Source: Holdemania filiformis DSM 12042
GTDB taxonomy: Bacteria; Bacillota_I; Bacilli_A; Erysipelotrichales; Erysipelotrichaceae
Direction of reading: 5' to 3'
Assembly: GCF_000157995.1 (NCBI RefSeq)
Contig: NZ_GG657555.1
Location: 58,809 to 95,612 of the forward strand
Length of the DNA: 36,804 nt
Shown here piece after piece: positions 24,885 to 34,931 of the stretch (its first letter is position 1; every line of letters begins with the position of its first letter). A program made the translations under genes and the position numbers. The notes beneath the pieces are model-generated. The model had not been told where the DNA came from. It saw only the letters and a program-made list of their open reading frames with translations, and did not search any database.

Positions 24885-25154
24885 ATGAGTCGTAGTTTGA
24901 AAAAAGGACCGTTCTGTGATGACCATTTAATGAAAAAAGTGGAAAAGCTGAACGCGTCAGGCAAGAAAGAAGTCATCAAAACATGGTCTCGCCGTTCCAC
25001 TATTTTCCCGCAGTTCGTTGAACATACGTTCGCGGTTTACAACGGTAAGGAACATGTCCCTGTCTATGTCACAGAAGATATGGTCGGCCATAAACTTGGC
25101 GAATTCGTCCCAACCCGCAAATTCGGCGGTCATGGCGACGACAAGAAAGCGTAG
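24885..25154 (+). CDS. rpsS: Small ribosomal subunit protein uS19
   Basis: An 89-residue S19 of the 30S head. [28 protein letters not shown] and the end [19 protein letters not shown] are canonical. GGAAGGA precedes the start; the stop is followed by the AGGAGG of rplV. Confidence 0.97.
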   Translation: MSRSLKKGPFCDDHLMKKVEKLNASGKKEVIKTWSRRSTIFPQFVEHTFAVYNGKEHVPVYVTEDMVGHKLGEFVPTRKFGGHGDDKKA

Positions 25155-25165
25155 GAGGTGCCACA

Positions 25166-25498
25166 ATGGAAGTCAAAGCAACAGCGAAAACTGTCCGCAT
25201 CGCCCCTCGCAAAGTCAGACTTGTTCTGGATTTAGTCAGAGGCAAAGATGCGAAAGAAGCAGAAGCAATCCTGAAGTTCACACCGAACCACGCTGCCGAA
25301 GCAGTTGGGAAAGTGCTGAAATCAGCCGTTGCCAATGCGGTCAACAATCATCAGCTGGATGAATCAAAATTGTATGTCAAAGCGTGCTATGCCAACGAGG
25401 GAATCACCATGAAGCGTTTCATGCCTCGGGCAAAGGGCAACGCCGCTCAGATTTTAAAGCGCACCAGCCACATTACTGTTGTGGTTGAAGAACGGTAG
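25166..25498 (+). CDS. rplV: Large ribosomal subunit protein uL22
   Basis: A 110-residue L22, with the hairpin loop that reaches into the exit tunnel (near [17 protein letters not shown]). The [20 protein letters not shown] start is typical. Normal length; macrolide-resistance loop shows no visible insertion. Confidence 0.97.
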   Translation: MEVKATAKTVRIAPRKVRLVLDLVRGKDAKEAEAILKFTPNHAAEAVGKVLKSAVANAVNNHQLDESKLYVKACYANEGITMKRFMPRAKGNAAQILKRTSHITVVVEER

Positions 25499-25509
25499 GA
25501 GGTACTCTC

Positions 25510-26307
25510 ATGGGTCAGAAAGTTAGTCCAATTGGAATGCGTGTCGGCGTCATCCGCGACTGGGAATCCAGATGGTATGCTGAAAAAGATTACGGCACCC
25601 TGTTGATGGAAGACGTCAAAATCCGTGAATTCCTGTTGAAGGAACTGCATGCGGCTTACGTTTCCAGAATCGAAATCGAACGCTCTAAGAACCGTGTTGA
25701 GATCATCATCCGTGCCGCTCGCCCGGGTGTGATCATCGGAAGCAACGGTGAAAGCATTGAAATCTTAAAGAAGAAGCTGCAGAAAATGTGCGCTGGCAAG
25801 CAGATCCACATCAAAGTGGTTGAAGTTGCCAATCCGGATCTGGATGCACACCTGGTTGCCCGCGCTATCGCGGAGCAGCTGGAACAGCGTGCTTCGTTCA
25901 GAACCTGCCAGAAGCGTCAGATTCAGAAGACGATGCGGGCAGGCGCCAAGGGTATCCGTACCCTGGTTTCCGGCCGTTTAGGCGGCGCGGATATCGCGCG
26001 CAGCGAAGGCTATTCCGAGGGCGTTGTTCCTCTGCATACGCTGCGTTCGGACATCGACTTCGCAATTGTTGAAGCGATGACGACCTACGGCAAGCTGGGC
26101 GTTAAAGTCTGGATCTGCCGCGGTGAGGTTCTGCCGGGCCAGATGGTTCAGGAACCGGAAGCACCGAAGATGCCGCAGGGCCGCGATCGCCGGCGTGGCG
26201 GACGGAATGACCGCCGCGGCAATCGGAACAACAATAACAACAGCCGCAATGCCGAAGCTAAAGCAGCTGCGCCAAAGGCGGAAGGAACCGTTGAAGGAGG
26301 TAAGTAA
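25510..26307 (+). CDS. rpsC: Small ribosomal subunit protein uS3 with disordered C-terminal tail
   Basis: A 265-residue S3, on the mRNA entry side of the 30S. The KH domain has [10 protein letters not shown] (74-83), and the C-terminal domain runs to about 215 with the usual [17 protein letters not shown] region. Residues about 216-265 are an extension rich in Arg, Gly and Asn ([17 protein letters not shown], then a five-Asn run) ending in an Ala/Glu segment. B. subtilis S3 is 218 residues, so this adds nearly 50. AGGAGG precedes the ATG. The tail is probably unstructured and may bind RNA. Confidence 0.96.
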   Translation: MGQKVSPIGMRVGVIRDWESRWYAEKDYGTLLMEDVKIREFLLKELHAAYVSRIEIERSKNRVEIIIRAARPGVIIGSNGESIEILKKKLQKMCAGKQIHIKVVEVANPDLDAHLVARAIAEQLEQRASFRTCQKRQIQKTMRAGAKGIRTLVSGRLGGADIARSEGYSEGVVPLHTLRSDIDFAIVEAMTTYGKLGVKVWICRGEVLPGQMVQEPEAPKMPQGRDRRRGGRNDRRGNRNNNNNSRNAEAKAAAPKAEGTVEGGK

Positions 26308-26309
26308 TC

Positions 26310-26726
26310 ATGTTAATGCCTAATCGAACAAAATATAGAAGACCTCATCGTCAGAGTTACGAAGGTCGCTCTAAGGCCGGACGTGAGATCGTATTCGGTG
26401 AATACGGATTAATTGCTTACTCCGGTGCATACGTCAGCAACCGTCAGATCGAGGCGGCGCGTGTCGCCATGACTCGTTACATGAAGCGTGGCGGCCAGGT
26501 TTGGATCAAAATTTTCCCACATCTGGCAATTACGAAGAAACCGCTGGAAGTCCGAATGGGTTCCGGTAAAGGCGCACCTGAAGGATGGGTAGCCGTAGTT
26601 CAGCCAGGCCGCGTCCTGTTTGAAGTCGGCGGCGTCGATGAAGAAACCGCGCGTGAAGCCCTGCGCTTAGCAGCCCACAAGCTGCCGGTCAAGTGCAAAT
26701 TCGTGCGCCGAGGCGAGGAGGAATAG
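26310..26726 (+). CDS. rplP: Large ribosomal subunit protein uL16
   Basis: A 138-residue L16 near the A-site t[23 protein letters not shown] is the standard start, followed by the G-K-G-A-P-E-G-W loop. Begins two bases after the rpsC stop, with the ribosome binding site (GGAGG) in the rpsC end. Confidence 0.97.
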   Translation: MLMPNRTKYRRPHRQSYEGRSKAGREIVFGEYGLIAYSGAYVSNRQIEAARVAMTRYMKRGGQVWIKIFPHLAITKKPLEVRMGSGKGAPEGWVAVVQPGRVLFEVGGVDEETAREALRLAAHKLPVKCKFVRRGEEE

Positions 26727-26729
26727 GAA

Positions 26730-26930
26730 ATGAACGTTAAGGAAATTCGTGATAAGAGCAATACTGAATTACTTCAGGAAATTGAATCTTTAAAAGAAGA
26801 GCTGTTCAACCTGCGTTTCCAGCAAGCTACCGGCCAGCTGGAGAATCCTTCCCGCATGAAGGAAATTCGCAAGACGATCGCTCGCATCAAAACTGTCATC
26901 ACTGAGCGCGAACTCAGTGAGGCGAAATAA
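26730..26930 (+). CDS. rpmC: Large ribosomal subunit protein uL29
   Basis: A 66-residue two-helix L29 at the tunnel exit: [21 protein letters not shown], then the [21 protein letters not shown] motif. Starts three bases after the rplP stop, whose end supplies GAGGAGG. Confidence 0.97.
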   Translation: MNVKEIRDKSNTELLQEIESLKEELFNLRFQQATGQLENPSRMKEIRKTIARIKTVITERELSEAK

Positions 26931-26945
26931 GGAGGATAACTGGTC

Positions 26946-27206
26946 ATGGAAAGATCAAACCGTAAAGTATTACGCGGAAAAGTCGTTTCTGATAAGATGG
27001 ACAAGACCATTACGGTTGAGGTAGCAACCAGCAAGAGTCATCCGCTTTATTCGAAGCGTATTAAATATTCAAAGAAATTCAAAGCACATGATGAAAACAA
27101 TGAGGCGAAGCTCGGTGATATCGTAGAAATCATGGAAACTCGTCCGTTATCCGCGACCAAGCGTTTCCGCCTGGTTAAGATCGTCGAAAAGGCTGTAATT
27201 CTTTAA
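26946..27206 (+). CDS. rpsQ: Small ribosomal subunit protein uS17
   Basis: An 86-residue S17, an early 16S rRNA binder. [19 protein letters not shown], the K-R-I-K-Y-S-K-K-F loop, and the [10 protein letters not shown] segment with K-R-F-R-L are conserved. AGGAGG precedes the ATG. Confidence 0.97.
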   Translation: MERSNRKVLRGKVVSDKMDKTITVEVATSKSHPLYSKRIKYSKKFKAHDENNEAKLGDIVEIMETRPLSATKRFRLVKIVEKAVIL

Positions 27207-27227
27207 TAGCACAAGGAGGAACTGACA

Positions 27228-27596
27228 ATGATTACGAATGAAAGTAGATTAAATGTCGCGGACAACACCGGTGCTAAGGAATTATTAGTCATCCGTTGCC
27301 TGGGCGGCAGCAAGCGCAAAAGAGCGAACATCGGCGATATCATCGTCTGCTCGGTTAAGACAGCAGCTCCTGGCGGAACTGTAAAGAAGGGCGACGTCGT
27401 TAAGGCGGTCATCGTCCGGACTCGTTACGGCATCCGTCGTGAGAACGGCAGCTACATCAAGTTTGATGACAATGCAGCCGTTATCATCAAGGACGACAAC
27501 ACACCAAAGGGAACCCGTATTTTCGGGCCTGTTGCAAGAGAACTGCGTGACAAAGACTTCATGAAGATTGTTTCTTTGGCACCAGAAGTTTTATAG
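27228..27596 (+). CDS. rplN: Large ribosomal subunit protein uL14
   Basis: A 122-residue L14 of the subunit interface, also the binding site of the silencing factor Rsf[28 protein letters not shown]-like R-T-R-Y-G-I-R-R, and [13 protein letters not shown] are canonical. Classic first gene of the spc region; no promoter or terminator is visible before it. Confidence 0.97.
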   Translation: MITNESRLNVADNTGAKELLVIRCLGGSKRKRANIGDIIVCSVKTAAPGGTVKKGDVVKAVIVRTRYGIRRENGSYIKFDDNAAVIIKDDNTPKGTRIFGPVARELRDKDFMKIVSLAPEVL

Positions 27597-27609
27597 GAGG
27601 TGGCTTGAG

Positions 27610-27930
27610 ATGAAAATTAAAAAAGGCGATAAAGTAAAAGTCATCACAGGACATTACAAGGGAACGATCGGCGAAGTTCTGGCCGTTATGCCGAAAGAGA
27701 ACAAAGTCATCGTTGAGGGTGTCAATCTGATGAAGAAACACCTGAAGCCGACTCAGGCTAACCCGGACGGAGGTATCATTGAAAAGGAAGCTCCGATTCA
27801 TGTATCCAATGTCATGGCGTATGATTCCAAAGCCAAAACAGCCAGCCGGATCGGCTTTAAGGTCGAAAAGGGCGAAAAGGTCCGCGTATTTAAGAAATCC
27901 GGCAACGTCGTCAAGGGAGGTAAGAAATAA
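27610..27930 (+). CDS. rplX: Large ribosomal subunit protein uL24
   Basis: A 106-residue L24, an assembly initiator of the 50S subunit. [21 protein letters not shown] is the KOW motif. Start at 27610 behind AGGAGG; a frame extension from 27568 lies inside rplN and is rejected. Stop overlaps the rplE start (TAATG). Confidence 0.97.
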   Translation: MKIKKGDKVKVITGHYKGTIGEVLAVMPKENKVIVEGVNLMKKHLKPTQANPDGGIIEKEAPIHVSNVMAYDSKAKTASRIGFKVEKGEKVRVFKKSGNVVKGGKK

Positions 27931-28469
27931 TGAACCGTCTTGTTGAAAAATACCAGAAGACAGTCATTGAATCTCTGATGAAGCAGTTCAATTACAGCTC
28001 TGTCATGCAGTGCCCGAAGATCGAGAAAGTCGTCATCAACATGGGTGTCGGCGATGCGATCGCCAACCCGAAGGCGCTGGACGAAGCAGTTGCCGAACTG
28101 ACTCAGCTGGCAGGCCAGAAGCCGGTCATCACGAAGGCGAAGAAGTCCATCGCGAACTTCAAGCTGCGTGAAGGCATGCCGATCGGCTGCAAGGTCACCC
28201 TGCGCGGTGAACACATGTATGAATTCCTGGACAAGCTGTTCAACATTTCCCTGCCGCGTGTCCGCGACTTCCGCGGCGTCAGCACAACGGCGTTCGACGG
28301 TCGCGGCAACTACACGCTGGGCGTGAAGGAACAGATCATTTTCCCGGAAATCAACTTTGATAAAGTAAGCAAAGTACGCGGTATGGACATCGTTATCGTA
28401 ACGACGGCCAATACTGATGAAGAAGCAAAGGCATTGCTGGCAGGTATGGGCATGCCGTTTGCGAAATAA
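27930..28469 (+). CDS. rplE: Large ribosomal subunit protein uL5
   Basis: A 179-residue L5, part of the central protuberance with 5S r[40 protein letters not shown] and [11 protein letters not shown] are standard. Coupled to rplX through overlapping stop and start. Confidence 0.97.
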   Translation: MNRLVEKYQKTVIESLMKQFNYSSVMQCPKIEKVVINMGVGDAIANPKALDEAVAELTQLAGQKPVITKAKKSIANFKLREGMPIGCKVTLRGEHMYEFLDKLFNISLPRVRDFRGVSTTAFDGRGNYTLGVKEQIIFPEINFDKVSKVRGMDIVIVTTANTDEEAKALLAGMGMPFAK

Positions 28470-28484
28470 GGAGGGACAACAACC

Positions 28485-28670
28485 ATGGCAAAGACATCAA
28501 TGAAAATTAAGCAGCAGCGTCCTCAGAAGTACAAAGTCAGAGAGTACACGCGCTGCGAACGTTGTGGACGTCCGCACTCTGTCTTAAGCAAGTACAAAGT
28601 CTGCCGTATCTGCTTCCGCGAATTAGCCTATAAGGGCCAGATTCCGGGAGTCAAGAAGGCAAGCTGGTAA
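28485..28670 (+). CDS. rpsN: Small ribosomal subunit protein uS14, zinc form
   Basis: A 61-residue type Z S14 with two Cys pairs, C-x2-C at 24/27 and 40/43, that bind zinc. Many Firmicutes also carry a zinc-free paralogue; none is in this window. GGAGGG precedes the ATG. Confidence 0.96.
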   Translation: MAKTSMKIKQQRPQKYKVREYTRCERCGRPHSVLSKYKVCRICFRELAYKGQIPGVKKASW

Positions 28671-28693
28671 GGATACGGAAGGAGGAAAAAGCA

Positions 28694-29098
28694 ATGATGA
28701 ATATGACTGATCCTATCGCAGATATGCTGACCAGAATCCGTAACGGTGTTCAGGCGCGCCACGAAGCCGTTGAAATTCCGGCAAGCAAGCAGAAGGTTGA
28801 AATTGCGAAGATCCTGAAGAACGAAGGATTTATCCTGAATTACGCAGTCACAGGTGAAACCGCTGCAGAAAAGAAGATCACAGTCACTTTGAAATACGGC
28901 CCGAATAACGAAAAGGTTATCAGCGGCATCAAGCGTATCTCGAAGCCAGGCTTACGGGTATACGCCAAGAGCGGCTCGATCCCACGTGTCCTGAACGGTT
29001 TAGGCATCGCGATCATCTCTACCTCTCAGGGATTGATGACCGACAAAGAAGCAAGAGCGAAGCATACAGGCGGCGAAGTTATCGCCTACGTATGGTAA
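28694..29098 (+). CDS. rpsH: Small ribosomal subunit protein uS8
   Basis: A 134-residue S8 (if started at the first ATG) that binds 16S helix 21 and, in E. coli, represses the spc operon. [23 protein letters not shown] and the end [22 protein letters not shown] are canonical. Start at 28694 is eight bases after GGAGG; ATGs at 28697 and 28703 are possible alternatives. Confidence 0.96.
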   Translation: MMNMTDPIADMLTRIRNGVQARHEAVEIPASKQKVEIAKILKNEGFILNYAVTGETAAEKKITVTLKYGPNNEKVISGIKRISKPGLRVYAKSGSIPRVLNGLGIAIISTSQGLMTDKEARAKHTGGEVIAYVW

Positions 29099-29125
29099 GC
29101 GTGTTAGAGAAAGGAATAGAAAACA

Positions 29126-29671
29126 ATGTCACGTATCGGTAATAAAACGATTACCATTCCAGCCGGTGTTGAAGTCACGATTGCGGCTGGCAATGAGGTG
29201 ACGGTCAAAGGACCTAAGGGTACTTTAACACGTCAGTTTAACGAAAACATGCAGATCGATGTCAACGGCAATGAAATCAAAGTCGTTCGTCCGAACGATG
29301 AGAAGCATATCAAACAGCTGCACGGTACAACCCGCGCGCTGCTGCACAACATGGTCGTCGGCGTTTCTGAGGGCTTCACCCGTGAACTGGAAGTTGTCGG
29401 TATCGGCTTCCGTGCCGCTGTCAGCGGCAACAAGCTGACACTGAACGTCGGCTTCTCTCACCCGGTTGAATTCGAGGTTGAGGAAGGCCTGAAAGTTGAG
29501 TGCCCGTCCGCAACTGAAATTAAAGTTTCCGGCATCGACAAGCAGCGCGTCGGCGAATTCGCTGCGGTCGTCCGGGCAACAAAGAAACCTGAACCTTACA
29601 AGGGTAAAGGTATTCGCTATAAAGGCGAACATGTCCGTCGTAAAGAAGGCAAGACGGCTGGTAAGAAATAG
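29126..29671 (+). CDS. rplF: Large ribosomal subunit protein uL6
   Basis: A 181-residue L6 near the factor-binding site. [25 protein letters not shown], and the signature [22 protein letters not shown] at the end are present. Confidence 0.97.
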   Translation: MSRIGNKTITIPAGVEVTIAAGNEVTVKGPKGTLTRQFNENMQIDVNGNEIKVVRPNDEKHIKQLHGTTRALLHNMVVGVSEGFTRELEVVGIGFRAAVSGNKLTLNVGFSHPVEFEVEEGLKVECPSATEIKVSGIDKQRVGEFAAVVRATKKPEPYKGKGIRYKGEHVRRKEGKTAGKK

Positions 29672-29692
29672 TGGGAAAGGAGAGAGTGAACA

Positions 29693-30049
29693 ATGCTTAA
29701 GAAAGTATCTAAAAATGATGAAAGAATTCGTCGTCACATTCGTGTCCGTACAAAGATCAGCGGAACTCCGGAACGCCCACGCCTGAACGTCTTCCGTTCT
29801 AACAGCCACATCCACTGCCAGATCATCGACGATGTTAACGGCACGACGTTGGTTGCCTGCAGCAGCGTGGATCTGAAGCTGGAAAACGGCGGAAATATCG
29901 AAGCCGCAAAAACTGTCGGAACTGAACTGGCAAAGCGCGCTTTAGCTAAGAACATCACTAATGTTGTATTTGACCGTGGAGGTTATGTTTATCACGGACG
30001 TGTCCAGGCCCTGGCCGAAGCTGCCAGAGAGGCCGGACTGAAATTCTAG
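29693..30049 (+). CDS. rplR: Large ribosomal subunit protein uL18
   Basis: A 118-residue L18, a 5S rRNA binder. [25 protein letters not shown], and the end [26 protein letters not shown], are canonical. AAAGGAGAG precedes the ATG. Confidence 0.97.
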   Translation: MLKKVSKNDERIRRHIRVRTKISGTPERPRLNVFRSNSHIHCQIIDDVNGTTLVACSSVDLKLENGGNIEAAKTVGTELAKRALAKNITNVVFDRGGYVYHGRVQALAEAAREAGLKF

Positions 30050-30062
30050 GAGGGCTCGCTGA

Positions 30063-30575
30063 ATGGAACGTAAACCAAGAAGAGTTGAACGCGATAAAGA
30101 ATTTGAAGAACGCGTTGTTGTCATCAACCGTGTAACCAAGGTTGTTAAAGGTGGACGTCGTTTCCGCTTTGCCGCCCTGGTTGTCATTGGTGACAAAAAA
30201 GGCCGCGTAGGCTACGGCACAGGAAAGGCTAACGAAGTTCCTGATGCAATTAAGAAGGCCAGTGAAAATGCCAAGAAGAATCTGTTCAGAGTTCCTCTGG
30301 TAAACAATGGCTCCACGATCCCACATGCTGTCACCGGCGTTTACGGCGCGGGTGAAGTGTTCCTGAAACCGGCTGCAGAAGGTACCGGCGTTATCGCTGG
30401 CGGCGCTGTCCGTGCGGTTTTGGAACTGGCAGGCGTCAGCGACGTTCTGTCCAAGTGCATCGGTTCCCGCACTCCGATCAACATGGTTCATGCCACGGTT
30501 GCCGGTCTGAAAGAACTGAAAACGATCGAAAGCGTTAGCAAACTGCGTGAGAAGAAGCCGCAGGAAATTCGCTAA
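30063..30575 (+). CDS. rpsE: Small ribosomal subunit protein uS5
   Basis: A 170-residue S5, involved in decoding accuracy and mRNA unwinding. [46 protein letters not shown]-type region is intact, including the spectinomycin loop. Usually rpmD follows; here rplO starts 21 bases later, so rpmD is absent from its expected place. Confidence 0.97.
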   Translation: MERKPRRVERDKEFEERVVVINRVTKVVKGGRRFRFAALVVIGDKKGRVGYGTGKANEVPDAIKKASENAKKNLFRVPLVNNGSTIPHAVTGVYGAGEVFLKPAAEGTGVIAGGAVRAVLELAGVSDVLSKCIGSRTPINMVHATVAGLKELKTIESVSKLREKKPQEIR

Positions 30576-30596
30576 GTTAGACGGGAGGCAGCTTAA

Positions 30597-31037
30597 ATGA
30601 AATTAAACGAACTGAAATACACAGAAGGTGCACGTCGTAACTCCAAGAGAATCGGCCGCGGCCATGGCTCCGGATGGGGCAAAACTGCAGGTAAGGGTTC
30701 CAAGGGCCAGAACGCTCGTTCCGGCGGCGGAGTCGCACTGGGCTTTGAAGGCGGTCAGACACCGATCTGGCGTCGTCTGCCGAAGCGTGGATTCACCAAC
30801 TTCACCCGTAAGGAATACTCGATCGTCAACGTCGAACTGCTGAACCGGTTCGAGGACGGCGCAGAGATTACTCCGGAACTGTTAAAGCAGGCGGGTTTAG
30901 TCCGCAAGGAACTGGACGGCGTGAAGATCCTGGGCGTCGGCGAACTGGAAAAGAAGCTGACGGTCAAAGCCAATAAATTTTCCAAATCAGCAGTAGAAGC
31001 AATTGAAAAAGCAGGCGGAAAAGTAGAGGTGATCTAA
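30597..31037 (+). CDS. rplO: Large ribosomal subunit protein uL15
   Basis: A 146-residue L15, a late assembly protein. [38 protein letters not shown] and [17 protein letters not shown] are characteristic. It directly follows rpsE without rpmD and its stop is one base before secY. Confidence 0.97.
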   Translation: MKLNELKYTEGARRNSKRIGRGHGSGWGKTAGKGSKGQNARSGGGVALGFEGGQTPIWRRLPKRGFTNFTRKEYSIVNVELLNRFEDGAEITPELLKQAGLVRKELDGVKILGVGELEKKLTVKANKFSKSAVEAIEKAGGKVEVI

Positions 31038-31038
31038 C

Positions 31039-32328
31039 ATGATCCAGACCTTTACCAGCCTGTTCAAGAATAAAGAAATCCGGTCTAAGATTATCTTTAC
31101 TCTGGCCATGCTGTTCATCTACCGACTCGGATCCGGCATTCCGGTTCCGGGCGTAGATGCGACGGCGCTGACCGCCGGCATCGCTGATAATTCCATTCTG
31201 GGAATGATGAACCTGCTGGGTGGCGGCGCGTTACAGCGTCTGTCGGTCTTCGCCTTGGGCGTTACACCGTACATCACCGCTTCGATCATCATCCAGCTGA
31301 TGTCGATGGACGTCATTCCGGCACTGACGGAAATGGCGAAATCCGGTCAGCAGGGCCGCATGAAAATGGATAAGATCACACGATATATGGGTGTGGTCTT
31401 AGCGTTTATTCAGGCCTTTACGATGGTCTACGCGTTTGACAAGAGCTATGGAATCCTCTCCGGCGCCGGCGTTTCCACTTACTTGTATGTGGCGACGGTG
31501 CTGACGGCGGGTACCATGTTCCTGTTGTGGGTCGGCGATCAAATCTCAGTGAAGGGGATTGGAAACGGCGTTTCCATCATCATCTTCGCAGGGATCGTTG
31601 CGAACATTCCGTTCCAGTTCATCCAGGTCTTCAACACCCTGGTTGACACGACGAACAACACGGCGATGTTCAACGGCATCCTGACGTTCATGCTGTATGT
31701 ATTAATGTATCTCTTGATCATCGTGCTGGTTGTCTTCATGCAGCTGGCAACACGGAAGATCCCGGTACAGTACACATCCAGTTCCATGACCAAGGGCCGC
31801 AACGATATGACGTATTTACCGTTGAAAATCAACTCTGCCAGCGTCATCCCGGTTATCTTCGCTTCGGCGATCATGACGGCGCCGCTGACGATCATGAGCT
31901 TCTTTGAAGCCAATAGCTTCACAACCACTCTGAATAACATCCTGTCGCTGCAGAAGCCGTTAGGCCTTTGCATCTATGCGGTATTGATCGTTCTGTTTAC
32001 CTTCTTCTACACTAATTTACAGGTGGATCCGGAGAAGATTGCAGAAAATCTCGGCAAGTCTGGAACGTATATTCCTGGCATCCGCCCGGGTACAGAAACC
32101 AAGGAGTACTTATCCAAGGTGCTGAACCGGATCACGGTGCTGGGCGCGATCTTCCTCGTGTTCATCGCGCTGCTTCCGTATGTGCTGCCGATGGTGACAA
32201 GCCTGCCGTCCTCGGTTTCAATGGGCGGAACCGGAATCATCATCGTCGTCGGCGTTGCCATGGAAACGATGAGCCAGCTGAAAGGTCAGCTGACCCAGAA
32301 ATCATATCGCGGTTTTATTCAAAAATAA
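31039..32328 (+). CDS. secY: Protein translocase subunit SecY
   Basis: A 429-residue, ten-helix channel protein of the Sec translocon. The N-terminal NKEIRSKIIFTLAMLFIYRLGSGIPVPGVD, the plug region after it, the SxxMxxGRNDMTYLPLKIN-type loop 6 and the VDPEKIAENLGKSGTYIPGIRPG loop 8 are canonical. Coupled to rplO by a one-base gap, with GAGGTGA as ribosome binding site. Confidence 0.97.
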   Translation: MIQTFTSLFKNKEIRSKIIFTLAMLFIYRLGSGIPVPGVDATALTAGIADNSILGMMNLLGGGALQRLSVFALGVTPYITASIIIQLMSMDVIPALTEMAKSGQQGRMKMDKITRYMGVVLAFIQAFTMVYAFDKSYGILSGAGVSTYLYVATVLTAGTMFLLWVGDQISVKGIGNGVSIIIFAGIVANIPFQFIQVFNTLVDTTNNTAMFNGILTFMLYVLMYLLIIVLVVFMQLATRKIPVQYTSSSMTKGRNDMTYLPLKINSASVIPVIFASAIMTAPLTIMSFFEANSFTTTLNNILSLQKPLGLCIYAVLIVLFTFFYTNLQVDPEKIAENLGKSGTYIPGIRPGTETKEYLSKVLNRITVLGAIFLVFIALLPYVLPMVTSLPSSVSMGGTGIIIVVGVAMETMSQLKGQLTQKSYRGFIQK

Positions 32329-32341
32329 GAGGTGAGTGAGA

Positions 32342-32992
32342 ATGAACATTCTGATCATGGGACCTGCCGGAAGCGGCAAGGGGACAATGTCGGCAAAAAT
32401 TCTTGAAAGCTTCAATATTCCGCATATCTCCACCGGGGATATGTTCCGCGCCAACATCAAAGAAGGCACGGAGCTGGGTAAAAAAGCGCAGGAATACATG
32501 AATGCCGGCAAGCTCGTACCGGATGAAATTACGGTCGCAATGGTCGCAGATCGGCTGAAACAGCCGGACTGTCAAGCTGGTTATCTGTTGGATGGCTATC
32601 CAAGAACGCTGGTTCAGGCAAAATTTTTCGAAAATTTATCAAAAGAAATTGCCAAACCGGTAGAAGTTGTTATAAACTTAGTAGTGGAGTTTGAAGCTCT
32701 GGCCGATCGCATCACGGGCCGCCGCATGTGTAAGAACTGCGGTGCGATCTATCATGTCCGCAACCACCCAAGTCAGGTGGACGGTATTTGTGATGTCTGC
32801 GGTTCTCCGCTCATTCAGCGTGCTGATGATACAGAGGAACAACTTCGTGTTCGTCTTGACGAGCATGAAAAGAATACCAAGCCGGTTCTTGATTACTACC
32901 GTGAAAAAGGACTGGTCGTCGACATCAATGCCACGCGCTCAATTGACGAAGTGTGGAACGATGTCGCCGCGGCATTGGAGAACGTGAAATGA
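32342..32992 (+). CDS. adk: Adenylate kinase, zinc-lid type
   Basis: A 216-residue enzyme converting ATP and AMP to two ADP. P-loop GPAGSGKGT (7-15), TGDMFR AMP site (31-36), LDGYPRT (83-89), and a lid with two Cys pairs (Cys130, Cys133, Cys150, Cys153) that bind zinc, as in many Gram-positives. Start at ATG 32342, seven bases after AGGTG; a GTG at 32336 is an alternative. Stop overlaps the map start (ATGA). Confidence 0.97.
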   Translation: MNILIMGPAGSGKGTMSAKILESFNIPHISTGDMFRANIKEGTELGKKAQEYMNAGKLVPDEITVAMVADRLKQPDCQAGYLLDGYPRTLVQAKFFENLSKEIAKPVEVVINLVVEFEALADRITGRRMCKNCGAIYHVRNHPSQVDGICDVCGSPLIQRADDTEEQLRVRLDEHEKNTKPVLDYYREKGLVVDINATRSIDEVWNDVAAALENVK

Positions 32993-33780
32993 TCTCTGCC
33001 AAGTCGCCGCGAGAAATCGCAACGATGAAGCAAGCCGGAAAGATCGTAGCGCTGGCCCGCGCGGCTGTGGCGGCTGCGATTGCTCCGGGAGTAACTACTA
33101 AACAGCTGGACAGGATCGCTGAACGGGTGATCCGGCAACAGGGAGCCTCACCGTCCTTTAAAGGGTACGGGGGCTTTCCTGCGTCTATCTGTACTTCGAT
33201 CAATTCAGTGCTGGTTCATGGAATTCCGGATCAGACTGCGTTGAAAGACGGAGATCTCATTTCCATTGACATCGGAGCTTGTTATAAAGGCTATCATGGG
33301 GACGCCGCGTGGACGTTCGCCGTCGGCCGCGTCAGCGAGGAAGCGGTGCGATTGATGGAAGTTACGCGCCAATCTCTTTTTATAGGTTTAGAACAGGCAA
33401 AACCTGGGAATCGTTTAAGTGATATTTCGCACGCGATCGGCGATTTTGTCGAAGCGCACGGGTATTCAGTGCCAATCGATTATACAGGTCATGGAATCGG
33501 CACGCACCTGCACGAAGAACCTGCGATTCCGAATTTTGGTTCGCCGGGCAAAGGCATTCTGTTAAAGGAAGGCATGACGTTCGCAATCGAACCGATGGTT
33601 CACGCAGGCAAGCCGCACACACGGGTGTTGGCTGATGACTGGACAGTCGTTACCAAAGACGGCTCTCTGGCAGCACATTACGAACATACTATTGTCATCA
33701 CACATGACGGGTATGAAATTCTGACAATCAATCCAGATGAGGAGGAAGATTCAGTTTATGGGCAAACAGGATGTCATTGA
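32989..33780 (+). CDS. map: Methionine aminopeptidase, type I
   Basis: A 263-residue enzyme removing the initiator methionine. The five metal ligands align with E. coli MetAP: Asp94, Asp105, His168, Glu201 and Glu232, with YTGHGIG and TFAIEPM around them. Start at 32989 overlaps the adk stop; a start 12 codons upstream is rejected. Its last 23 bases overlap infA in another frame, so the final residues ([10 protein letters not shown]) may be an accident of that overlap. Confidence 0.96.
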   Translation: MISAKSPREIATMKQAGKIVALARAAVAAAIAPGVTTKQLDRIAERVIRQQGASPSFKGYGGFPASICTSINSVLVHGIPDQTALKDGDLISIDIGACYKGYHGDAAWTFAVGRVSEEAVRLMEVTRQSLFIGLEQAKPGNRLSDISHAIGDFVEAHGYSVPIDYTGHGIGTHLHEEPAIPNFGSPGKGILLKEGMTFAIEPMVHAGKPHTRVLADDWTVVTKDGSLAAHYEHTIVITHDGYEILTINPDEEEDSVYGQTGCH

Positions 33781-33976
33781 AATTGACGGGATAGTAGAAG
33801 ACACACTTCCCAATGCGATGTTTAAGGTGAAGCTCGCCAACGGTCACACCATTTTAGCTCACGTTTCTGGTAAAATCCGTATGCATTACATTCGCATTTT
33901 ACCGGGAGATCGGGTTACCGTTGAAATTTCACCGTATGATTTAACACGTGGGCGTATTACATTTAGACACAAATAG
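33758..33976 (+). CDS. infA: Translation initiation factor IF-1
   Basis: A 72-residue S1-like fold that binds the 30S A site. [51 protein letters not shown] and [11 protein letters not shown] are canonical. Start at 33758, with GAGGAGGAAG upstream inside map; the overlap with map couples translation. Confidence 0.97.
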   Translation: MGKQDVIEIDGIVEDTLPNAMFKVKLANGHTILAHVSGKIRMHYIRILPGDRVTVEISPYDLTRGRITFRHK

Positions 33977-33995
33977 TCTACAGGAGGAAAAACGC

Positions 33996-34112
33996 ATGAA
34001 AGTAAGACCATCTGTCAAACCAATATGCGATAAGTGCCGCATCATCAAGCGCAAAGGCCGCGTTATGGTTATTTGTGAAAACCCTAAGCACAAGCAGCGT
34101 CAAGGAAACTAG
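33996..34112 (+). CDS. rpmJ: Large ribosomal subunit protein bL36, Cys-containing form
   Basis: A 38-residue L36: [19 protein letters not shown], then [16 protein letters not shown]. The zinc ribbon ligands are Cys11, Cys14, Cys27 and His32. AGGAGG precedes the ATG, 19 bases after infA. Confidence 0.97.
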   Translation: MKVRPSVKPICDKCRIIKRKGRVMVICENPKHKQRQGN

Positions 34113-34128
34113 GAGGAATTAGAGAGAT

Positions 34129-34494
34129 ATGGCTCGTATTGCAGGAATCGATATCCCACGTGACAAACACGTCGTGGTATCCTTAACTTATATCTACGGA
34201 ATCGGCAGCTCCACAGCGAAGACCATTCTGAAGAAATGCGGAATCAGCGAAGATATCCGTGTTAAAGATCTGACTGACGAACAGGTCAACGCAATCCGTC
34301 AGGAAGTTGACCAGATTAAAGTTGAAGGCGATCTGCGCCGGGAAACCCAGCTGAACATCAAGCGCTTGATGGAAATCGGCTGCTACCGCGGTGTTCGTCA
34401 TCGTAAAGGACTGCCTGTCCGCGGACAGCGCACCAAGACCAACGCACGTACACGCAAAGGACCGCGTCGTACAGTAGCGAATAAGAAGAAATAA
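34129..34494 (+). CDS. rpsM: Small ribosomal subunit protein uS13
   Basis: A 121-residue S13 of the 30S head, contacting P-site t[29 protein letters not shown], and [29 protein letters not shown], are standard. AGGAGG precedes the start. Confidence 0.97.
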   Translation: MARIAGIDIPRDKHVVVSLTYIYGIGSSTAKTILKKCGISEDIRVKDLTDEQVNAIRQEVDQIKVEGDLRRETQLNIKRLMEIGCYRGVRHRKGLPVRGQRTKTNARTRKGPRRTVANKKK

Positions 34495-34512
34495 GCGGGA
34501 GGATAGTAGTCA

Positions 34513-34905
34513 ATGGCAAAAGTGAAACAGACAAGCCGCAAGCGTCGTGTCCGCAAGAATGTCGCTCGGGGCGTTGCACATATTCATTCAACATTTAACA
34601 ATACAATCGTAACGATTACTGATGAAAGCGGAAATGCCATCGCATGGTCCAGTGCTGGCGCATTAGGCTTCAAGGGTTCTCGTAAATCTACACCGTTTGC
34701 CGCTCAGATGGCAGGCGAAGCTGCCGGCAAGGCTGCTGTCGATCACGGCATGAAGGTTGTCGAAGTTAACGTTAAGGGTCCGGGACCTGGACGTGAAGCG
34801 GCTGTCCGTTCTTTACAGACGGCTGGCTTGGAAATCACAGTCATCAACGACGTTACTCCGATTCCGCACAATGGATGCCGTCCACCGAAGCGGCCACGTG
34901 GTTAA
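34513..34905 (+). CDS. rpsK: Small ribosomal subunit protein uS11
   Basis: A 130-residue S11 of the 30S platform. [22 protein letters not shown], the [14 protein letters not shown] segment, [16 protein letters not shown] and [18 protein letters not shown] are canonical. It is directly followed by rpoA; rpsD is not in the cluster, as in Bacillus. Confidence 0.97.
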   Translation: MAKVKQTSRKRRVRKNVARGVAHIHSTFNNTIVTITDESGNAIAWSSAGALGFKGSRKSTPFAAQMAGEAAGKAAVDHGMKVVEVNVKGPGPGREAAVRSLQTAGLEITVINDVTPIPHNGCRPPKRPRG

Positions 34906-34931
34906 TAACCTAATTGAGGAGGGAAATGGTT

